A stretch of DNA of 64,000 nt, taken from NCBI RefSeq assembly GCF_024496085.1, contig NZ_CP101751.1:1612001-1676000 (forward strand), given 5' to 3'. This document shows positions 57,888-64,000 of the stretch, piece after piece. The notes under the pieces are model-generated. The model was not told where the DNA came from and did no database searches. It saw only the letters and a program-made list of their open reading frames with translations. Positions within the stretch are counted from its first letter, which is position 1; the number at the start of each line of letters is the position of its first letter. The stretch comes from Flavobacterium cerinum (lineage in GTDB: Bacteria; Bacteroidota; Bacteroidia; Flavobacteriales; Flavobacteriaceae). Position numbers and translations under genes: made by a program.

Positions 57888-57895
57888 TAATTTTG
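57888..57895 (+). promoter_or_regulatory. -7 element abutting the recR start
   Basis: TAATTTTG matches TAnnTTTG and ends only 5 bases before the ATG at 57901. Transcription would begin at or within a base or two of the start codon, so a leaderless or near-leaderless mRNA is predicted. No -33 TTG at 19 bases. Confidence 0.5.
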
Positions 57896-57900
57896 TGTTC

Positions 57901-58521
57901 ATGGAATTCTCTTCAAAATTATTAGAAAAAGCAGTTAACGAAATGGCGCAGTTACCGGGTATCGGAAAACGAACGGCATTGCGTTTAGTGCTACATTTAT
58001 TAAAGCAGCCTAAGGAGCAAACTCAGTTATTAGCAACGGCTTTATTGCAGCTACGGGAAGATATTCGTTTTTGTTCCCGATGTCATAATATTTCGGATGA
58101 AGAAATTTGTGATATCTGTTCCAATACGAGCAGAGAACAAGCTGTAGTTTGTGTAGTAGAAGATATTCGGGATGTTATGGCATTGGAGAATACAGGGCTT
58201 TACAAAGGACTTTATCATGTTTTAGGAGGGAAAATTTCACCGATTGACGGTGTAGGTCCGGGACAGTTAAATATTACTTCATTGGTCGAAAAAGTAAAAT
58301 CCGGACAAGTAAAAGAGATTATTTTTGCTTTGAGTTCGACTATGGAAGGGGATACAACCAATTTTTATATTTACAAACAAATCAAGGACAATTCGGTCAT
58401 TATCTCGGCCATTGCAAGAGGGATTGCAATTGGTGATGAACTGGAATATGCTGATGAAATCACACTTGGACGTAGTATTTTGCATCGAATTCCTTTTGAA
58501 AATGCTATTAAAAATTCCTAA
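57901..58521 (+). CDS. recR: Recombination protein RecR
   Basis: The 206-residue protein acts with RecF/RecO in loading RecA at gaps. I use ATG 57901 ([12 protein letters not shown]); the GTG at 57895 lies inside a -7 element and adds only two residues. Visible are the N-terminal helix-hairpin-helix ([12 protein letters not shown]), zinc finger (CSRCHN...CDICS) and Toprim domain ([14 protein letters not shown]). Normal length. Confidence 0.96.
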   Translation: MEFSSKLLEKAVNEMAQLPGIGKRTALRLVLHLLKQPKEQTQLLATALLQLREDIRFCSRCHNISDEEICDICSNTSREQAVVCVVEDIRDVMALENTGLYKGLYHVLGGKISPIDGVGPGQLNITSLVEKVKSGQVKEIIFALSSTMEGDTTNFYIYKQIKDNSVIISAIARGIAIGDELEYADEITLGRSILHRIPFENAIKNS

Positions 58522-58644
58522 AACTTTAAAAAATTAACGTTTCTTTGTGGTTGCTATTTGTTGTTTTCAAAGTAGTATTTGATAAAGTAAAAGTAGCATT
58601 TCATAAACTATATTTGTTTATTTGTGGTTCAAAAAAGCATAAGA

Positions 58645-59442
58645 ATGGGAAAAGCATTTTTAATGGTATTATTGATCGGAATCCTTTCCGTTTCATGTGT
58701 CCCTAATAAAGATTTGTTGTATTTGCAAAATTATAGCAAAGACACACTGGCCGTTGCAGTTAGTCCAGTTTTGGCTAAACCTTATCGTATCCAGACAAAT
58801 GATGTTTTAAGTATTAAAATCAAAGCATTGGACCAAAAACTGGTCGATATGTTTAATCCCATGGCTGCATCGGGTAGTACTCCGGTTAGCGAAACGGATC
58901 AGAGTTTGTATTTTAACGGGTTCTCAGTAAATGATCACGGAAACATAAGGATTCCGGTTTTGGGAGAAGTTAATGTACTTGGCTATACACTTGATGAAGT
59001 GAGAGTCAGTATCGAAAAACAATTACTTCAGGAATATTTCAGAAAAGAAGCGAATATTTTTGTAGATGTCCGGTTGGCTGGTTTCCGTTATACAATTAAC
59101 GGTGAAATCAATACTCCGGGAACAAAAACACTGTATCAGGATAGAGTTACGATTATGCAGGCAATTGCCAATTCCGGAGATATTACGATAACCGGAAATC
59201 GAAAAGAAGTCGTGGTTATTCGCCAGTATCCGCACGGTACCGAAATGCATACGATCAACCTGACCGATGCCAAAGCCATGAAATCACCGTATTATTATAT
59301 TCAGCCGAATGATTATATTTACGTTAAACCACTTAAACAAAAATCATGGGGAACCGGAACAACCGGAATGCAGACTGTTGCAACGGTAATTTCGGCGATG
59401 TCCCTTGTAACAACAGCGTTATTACTCTTTAAAAACCTATAG
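58645..59442 (+). CDS. Polysaccharide export outer-membrane lipoprotein, Wza-like
   Basis: I chose ATG 58645 over the GTG at 58624 because it gives a clean lipoprotein signal (LSVSC, lipid on Cys 18). The 265-residue protein has a Poly_export domain (PYRIQTNDVLSIKIKAL and GNIRIPVLGEVNVLGYTLDE), an SLBB-type domain (YTINGEINTPGTKTLYQDR) and a hydrophobic C-terminal helix. It forms the outer-membrane channel for capsule or exopolysaccharide. A TATATTTG element is at 58609-58616. The kinase gene follows after 3 bases. Confidence 0.92.
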   Translation: MGKAFLMVLLIGILSVSCVPNKDLLYLQNYSKDTLAVAVSPVLAKPYRIQTNDVLSIKIKALDQKLVDMFNPMAASGSTPVSETDQSLYFNGFSVNDHGNIRIPVLGEVNVLGYTLDEVRVSIEKQLLQEYFRKEANIFVDVRLAGFRYTINGEINTPGTKTLYQDRVTIMQAIANSGDITITGNRKEVVVIRQYPHGTEMHTINLTDAKAMKSPYYYIQPNDYIYVKPLKQKSWGTGTTGMQTVATVISAMSLVTTALLLFKNL

Positions 59443-59445
59443 TAT

Positions 59446-61899
59446 ATGCTCAATGCTAAAGACTTTTCCTTATTTGAAAATCAGAATAATTTTGATTTTA
59501 AAGGATTTCTTTTAAAAATTATCAGTTATTGGAAATGGTTTTTAGCCTGTCTTATTGTTACGTTTTTCATAGCGTATCAGGTGAATATCCGTAAAGAAAA
59601 AATTTACGGAATGGATGCATCTATAGTGGTAAAGGATGAAAATAATCCGTTTTTCACATCGAATACCAGTTTGGTGTTTAATTGGGGCGGAACTTCCGAT
59701 AAAGTGCAGACTGTTATCAATACACTGAAATCACGTACCCATAATGAATATGTAGTCGATAAACTGGAATTTTATATGGATTATCTCCGAAAAGGAGAAT
59801 ATAATTTTCAGGATATATACGGAGAAACACCATTCTATATTCAAATTGATAAGAATAAAAACCAGTTAGCCGGAATACCGGTTCAGATCAAATTTCTGAA
59901 CGAAAAAGAATACCTGCTATCCGTTCCGTTTGACGAAAACGCTTCCGTAGAAACGTTTAATTATGCACAGGGTATTACTGAAAAAGTAAATGTGGCATCA
60001 GGAACTTTTGAGAAAAAATATACCGTTGGTGAAACGGTGCATTTGCCTTTCCTTAATTTTAAATTACTGATTAATAATAATCCGGGAATGTATACCGGGA
60101 ATGAATATTATATCCGTTTTAATAGCTTTGACGGTACTGTAGCCAATTATAAAGGAATTAATGTTGATATTGATACCAAAGCGGCTTCAATTGTGCGTTT
60201 GTCATTGCAGGGAACGAATAAAAAACGTTTGGTTGACTATCTGAATATGACGGTTGAAGTACTAAAGAAAAATCAACTGAACAGTAAAAACCAGTTTGCA
60301 AAAAATACCATAGCTTTTATCGACAGTACGCTGATTGCAATGGAGGGACAATTGAAGGATTCTGAAAAAGAATTAAAAGATTTCAGAAAGGATAAAAATG
60401 TTTTTCAATTACAGGGCGGAGGAGAAAAAATCACAGAGCAATTAACGGAGTTTGATATCGAAAAAGATGCTATCACACGAAAAATCAACTATTATAATTC
60501 ATTAAGTAGTTACCTGCAAAAAAGCACTGATTATTCGAAGTTACCGGCGCCTACAGTTGCCGGAATTGAAGATCCGAATATTGTAATGAATGTAGCAAAG
60601 CTGATCCAATTCTCACGGGAGCGATCGGAAATGGCGTATTCGGTGAAAAGTCAAAAGCTTTTTAATGAGTTCGACAACCAGATGAACGCAACAAAAAGAG
60701 TTTTGTTGGAAAATATCAGTTCGGCAAAAAGTGCCATCATGATGGATTTAGGGTTGATCAATAAAAGAATCGGTCAGGCAGAAAGTACGATCAGACAATT
60801 GCCTGAAGAACAGCAGGAATTGATGAAGATTACCCGGAAATATGATCTTAATGATAATATATATAATACATTTCTACAAAAGAGAAGTGAAGCTGATATC
60901 GTAAAAGCGTCGAATGTTTCCGATATCGAATTTATTGATACAGCAAAAGATATCGGCGGGGGATTATTGGGGCCTAAAACCAGTGTTAATTACATCTTAG
61001 CATTGTTGTTGGGTATTCTGATTCCGTTGGTGGTTGTATTTACGATTACAATACTGGACAATTCGATTCATGCTACGGAAGATATAGAACGTCTTACGGC
61101 CATTCCGATTATTGGAATTGTAGGTAAAAAGCATACAGAATCCAATATGGCGGTGTATGAAAAGCCAAAATCTCCATTGGCAGAGTCATTCCGTTCTATT
61201 CGTTCTTCACTCCAGTTTTTATACAAAAAACAAAAAGTTGACGGAACTAAGATATTGATGCTGACTTCTTCTGTGGGAGGAGAAGGGAAAACATTCTGCT
61301 CGATCAACATGGCAACAGTATTTGCATTGAGTGAGAAAAGAACGGTTATCGTTGGTCTGGATTTAAGAAAACCGAGAATTTTCGGCGACTTTAATATTGA
61401 AAATAATGTTGGTGTTGTTAATTACCTTATCGGACAAAAAAGCATACAGGAAATTGTACAACACACCCATGTGCCGTATCTGGATGTAATTACTTCCGGT
61501 CCGATACCGCCAAATCCGTCTGAATTACTAATTAGCCAGGCGATGACTGCCATGATTGAAGAATTAAAAGAATTATATGATTATATCATTCTGGATACGT
61601 CACCGGTAGGATTAGTTTCTGATGCACTGGAACTGGCGCAATATTGTGATGCAACCTTATATGTAGTGCGACAGGGAGTAACCAAAAAAGGAATGTTGGC
61701 CATCGTAAATGAAAAACACAAAAGAGGGGAACTTCACAATATCAGTATCGTATTGAACGGCTTTGAAAACCGATCTCAATATAGTTATGGTTACGGTTAT
61801 GGCTACGGCTACGGAACCTATACGAATAGTTATATGGAAGAAGAAATAAGAGATTTGACGTTGTGGGAAAAAATTAAATCAAAAATTTTTAAAAGATAA
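59446..61899 (+). CDS. Tyrosine-protein kinase/chain-length regulator, Wzc-like
   Basis: The 817-residue inner-membrane protein has a Wzz domain with two membrane helices (about 30-50 and 518-538), a periplasmic part with coiled coils (about 310-470), and a cytosolic BY-kinase domain: Walker A in SSVGGEGKT (about 607-615), Walker A' VGLDLRKPRI and Walker B YIILDTSPVG. Residues about 779-800 form a tyrosine cluster (YSYGYGYGYGYGTYTNSY), the usual autophosphorylation site. It couples polymer length and export to Wza. Confidence 0.93.
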   Translation: MLNAKDFSLFENQNNFDFKGFLLKIISYWKWFLACLIVTFFIAYQVNIRKEKIYGMDASIVVKDENNPFFTSNTSLVFNWGGTSDKVQTVINTLKSRTHNEYVVDKLEFYMDYLRKGEYNFQDIYGETPFYIQIDKNKNQLAGIPVQIKFLNEKEYLLSVPFDENASVETFNYAQGITEKVNVASGTFEKKYTVGETVHLPFLNFKLLINNNPGMYTGNEYYIRFNSFDGTVANYKGINVDIDTKAASIVRLSLQGTNKKRLVDYLNMTVEVLKKNQLNSKNQFAKNTIAFIDSTLIAMEGQLKDSEKELKDFRKDKNVFQLQGGGEKITEQLTEFDIEKDAITRKINYYNSLSSYLQKSTDYSKLPAPTVAGIEDPNIVMNVAKLIQFSRERSEMAYSVKSQKLFNEFDNQMNATKRVLLENISSAKSAIMMDLGLINKRIGQAESTIRQLPEEQQELMKITRKYDLNDNIYNTFLQKRSEADIVKASNVSDIEFIDTAKDIGGGLLGPKTSVNYILALLLGILIPLVVVFTITILDNSIHATEDIERLTAIPIIGIVGKKHTESNMAVYEKPKSPLAESFRSIRSSLQFLYKKQKVDGTKILMLTSSVGGEGKTFCSINMATVFALSEKRTVIVGLDLRKPRIFGDFNIENNVGVVNYLIGQKSIQEIVQHTHVPYLDVITSGPIPPNPSELLISQAMTAMIEELKELYDYIILDTSPVGLVSDALELAQYCDATLYVVRQGVTKKGMLAIVNEKHKRGELHNISIVLNGFENRSQYSYGYGYGYGYGTYTNSYMEEEIRDLTLWEKIKSKIFKR

Positions 61900-61901
61900 T
61901 A

Positions 61902-62774
61902 ATGAATACTGAAGCTGCTGATAAAGAAAAATGGCTGTATGAAATTACACCCAAAGCAAAACTTTTTTCATTTGATTTCGGAGAAATATGGAAATATCGT
62001 GATTTATTAGTGATGTTTGTTAAAAGGGATATTGTTACCTATTACAAACAAACCATTCTGGGACCGCTTTGGTTTTTAATTCAACCGTTGGTTACTTCGA
62101 TTATACAGTTTATCGTTTTCTTTAAAATAGCCAAATTACAGTCGGACGGAATACCGTACTTTTTGTTCGCATTAGCCGGAAACACCCTTTGGTTTTACTT
62201 CTCGGAATGCTTTAAAACAACTTCTGAAACTTTTAGAACCAATCAGAATATTTTTGGAAAAGTGTATTTTCCCAGAATTATCATGCCGCTTGCAATGACG
62301 GTGTCCAATCTTGTGAAATTCGGAATCCAGTTTTTATTATTTCTGGCGGTATTAGGATATTATATCTGGAAAGGGTTTCCGATAGAACCCAATTGGACAG
62401 TATTGTTAACGCCGGTTTTATTACTTATAATGGCACTCATCTCGTTAGGTCTCGGCATGATCATCTCATCGCTAACAACAAAATATAGAGATTTAACCTT
62501 TGTTGTGTCTTTTGGTGTTTCCTTATATATGTATGTAACACCGGTTATTTATCCGGTTTCACAAGTTATTCAGGAGTTGCCGGAAGGTTATTCCTGGTTG
62601 GTATATGTAAATCCGTTAACCAGTATTTTTGAGTTTTTTAAATATTCTTATCTGGGCAAAGGGACCTTTACAATGCTGGGACTTTTGTATTCGGTAGTCA
62701 CTACTATTGGTATCTTTTTGTTAGGACTGATTATCTTTAATCGTACCGAAAGAAGCTTTATTGATACCATATAA
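61902..62774 (+). CDS. ABC-2 type permease for polysaccharide export (Wzm-like)
   Basis: The 290-residue protein has an amphipathic N-terminal segment (FGEIWKYRDLLVMFVKRDIV) and six membrane helices of the ABC2_membrane domain (QTILGPLWFLIQPLVTSII; LVYVNPLTSIFEFFKYSYLG). Family members export O-antigen, teichoic acid or capsule precursors with a separate ATPase (Wzt). No ATPase gene is in the window, so it should lie to the right. It starts 2 bases after the kinase stop. Confidence 0.9.
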   Translation: MNTEAADKEKWLYEITPKAKLFSFDFGEIWKYRDLLVMFVKRDIVTYYKQTILGPLWFLIQPLVTSIIQFIVFFKIAKLQSDGIPYFLFALAGNTLWFYFSECFKTTSETFRTNQNIFGKVYFPRIIMPLAMTVSNLVKFGIQFLLFLAVLGYYIWKGFPIEPNWTVLLTPVLLLIMALISLGLGMIISSLTTKYRDLTFVVSFGVSLYMYVTPVIYPVSQVIQELPEGYSWLVYVNPLTSIFEFFKYSYLGKGTFTMLGLLYSVVTTIGIFLLGLIIFNRTERSFIDTI

Positions 62775-62811
62775 ATTATTACTTACAGGATCAAGCAGAG
62801 ACAATAACCAT

Positions 62812-62819
62812 TATATTTG
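62812..62819 (+). promoter_or_regulatory. Candidate -7 element upstream of the UDP-glucose dehydrogenase gene
   Basis: TATATTTG in the 127-base gap after the permease gene matches TAnnTTTG, about 83 bases before the ATG. It would allow the dehydrogenase to be driven independently. Confidence 0.4.
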
Positions 62820-62901
62820 TACCCGGTTTAAACGTTGCCGTAAACAAATAGAAAAACGTTTGTAATCCATCGTGATTTAAAAATAAAACAAGAACATTTA
62901 G

Positions 62902-64000
62902 ATGAGTATAAAAAAAATATGTTGTATCGGGGCAGGATATGTGGGTGGACCAACTATGGCCGTTATTGCGCAAAAATGCCCGGATATTCAGGTGACAGTT
63001 GTCGATTTAAATGAAAGTCGAATTGCAGCTTGGAATGATGAAAATGTTGAAAATATCCCCATTTATGAACCCGGACTTAGCGAAATCGTAGCGTCCTGTC
63101 GTGGCAGAAATCTTTTTTTCTCGACCGAAGTAGATAAAGCCATCGATGAAGCCGATATGATTTTTATTTCGGTAAATACTCCAACCAAAACGTACGGAGT
63201 AGGTAAGGGTATGGCAGCCGACTTGAAGTACATCGAGTTGTGCGCAAGACAAATTGCAAGAGTGGCCAAAAATGATAAAATTGTTGTAGAAAAATCAACG
63301 CTGCCGGTACGAACTGCCAGCGCGATTAAAGATATTTTAGATCATACCGGTAACGGAGTTCAATTCCAGATTTTGTCAAACCCGGAGTTTTTGGCTGAAG
63401 GTACTGCCGTAGCTGATTTATTAGCGCCGGATCGTGTCCTGATCGGAGGAGATACTACAGAAGAAGGGCAAAAAGCAATTCAAAAGTTGGTCGCTATTTA
63501 TGCAAACTGGGTACCGCAGGAACAAATCCTGACAACCAATGTATGGTCGTCGGAGCTGTCAAAGTTAACAGCGAATGCATTTTTGGCACAACGGGTTTCG
63601 TCGATTAATGCGATGTCGGAACTATGTGAAAAAACAGGAGCCGATGTAAATGAAGTAGCAAAAGCAATCGGAATGGATAGCCGCATCGGATCGAAATTTT
63701 TAAAATCATCCGTTGGTTTCGGTGGATCTTGTTTTCAGAAAGATATCCTGAATTTGGTATACATTGCTAAATCTTACGGATTGAATGAAGTAGCTGATTA
63801 TTGGGAACAGGTTATCATCATGAATGATCACCAAAAAAGACGTTTTGCTAAAAATATAATCCAAACGCTATACAATACAGTAGCCGGAAAAAAAATCGCT
63901 TTCTTAGGTTGGGCCTTTAAAAAAGATACAAATGATACCCGGGAATCTGCTGCTATATATGTGGCAGACGACTTATTGAATGAAAGAGCTGAAATCTGTG
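62902..64000 (+). CDS. UDP-glucose 6-dehydrogenase, eukaryote-like type (partial, runs off right edge)
   Basis: About 366 residues are visible from ATG 62902 ([20 protein letters not shown]). It oxidises UDP-glucose to UDP-glucuronate for surface polymers. Visible are the NAD-binding GAGYVGGP, the [20 protein letters not shown] block, catalytic-site [33 protein letters not shown] and the nucleophile Cys in [16 protein letters not shown]. The wording is much closer to my memory of the animal enzyme ([31 protein letters not shown]) than to the E. coli form. The C-terminal UDP-binding domain is cut after [16 protein letters not shown]. Confidence 0.95.
   Translation, partial: MSIKKICCIGAGYVGGPTMAVIAQKCPDIQVTVVDLNESRIAAWNDENVENIPIYEPGLSEIVASCRGRNLFFSTEVDKAIDEADMIFISVNTPTKTYGVGKGMAADLKYIELCARQIARVAKNDKIVVEKSTLPVRTASAIKDILDHTGNGVQFQILSNPEFLAEGTAVADLLAPDRVLIGGDTTEEGQKAIQKLVAIYANWVPQEQILTTNVWSSELSKLTANAFLAQRVSSINAMSELCEKTGADVNEVAKAIGMDSRIGSKFLKSSVGFGGSCFQKDILNLVYIAKSYGLNEVADYWEQVIIMNDHQKRRFAKNIIQTLYNTVAGKKIAFLGWAFKKDTNDTRESAAIYVADDLLNERAEIC

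Noticed and set aside
61790-61830. Short TA/GG-type DNA repeat in the kinase gene
   Set aside because: It encodes the Tyr-Gly cluster expected at the C-terminus of BY-kinases, so it is explained by protein function.

Overview
The window looks like chromosomal DNA of a Flavobacterium-like member of the Bacteroidota (Flavobacteriaceae is the best guess). The signs are AT-rich DNA, repeated TAnnTTTG promoter elements, two SusC/SusD outer-membrane uptake pairs, HmuY-family heme proteins, a type IX secretion C-terminal sorting domain, and a fused str-S10-spc-alpha ribosomal cluster with no tuf gene between fusA and rpsJ. No tRNA, rRNA or CRISPR array was seen.

Left part (1-23.8 kb, accessory and housekeeping mixed). 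The left edge holds 950 residues of a large toxin-like protein on the minus strand. It combines a degenerate TcdA/TcdB-type glycosyltransferase domain with an apparently intact C58-type (YopT/LifA-like) cysteine protease triad, and its C-terminus lies outside the window. After an empty 0.66 kb come radC, a Fur/Zur-type regulator, and a divergent ABC operon (ATPase, FtsX-like permease with a histidine-rich loop, CxxC protein) that I read as a zinc-related transporter. A HAD phosphatase, a secreted protein of unknown function, rarA, a rhomboid protease and rlmB follow. Next are two tandem SusC/SusD pairs without any neighbouring glycoside hydrolase, and an Omp85-like barrel protein.

Middle part (23.9-45.3 kb, core). 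One long + strand array encodes S12, S7, EF-G, S10 and then the S10, spc and alpha ribosomal proteins, SecY, IF-1, L36 (a 38-residue gene at 37935-38051) and RpoA-L17. It is followed by carA, eno and the citrate synthase gene. Three RNA structures stand out: a hairpin plus promoter before rplC, a GAAA-capped hairpin before rpsH, and a nested structure ending in a U tract before rpsD. An IS3-family element (45326-46712, 25-bp inverted repeats, 3-bp target duplication) sits exactly on the stop codon of the convergent small gene downstream of citrate synthase.

Right part (46.7-64 kb). It holds a small amphipathic stress-type protein, two adjacent arginine-deiminase-superfamily enzymes, and a heme-uptake-like locus (DUF6607-like protein, TonB receptor, HmuY lipoprotein, secreted HmuY-like protein with a T9SS sorting domain). 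Next come a MarC-type membrane protein, a CoA-binding protein, a sodium:solute symporter and recR. The window ends in the start of a capsule/exopolysaccharide locus: Wza-type exporter, Wzc-type tyrosine kinase, ABC-2 permease and a UDP-glucose dehydrogenase that resembles the animal enzyme and runs off the right edge.
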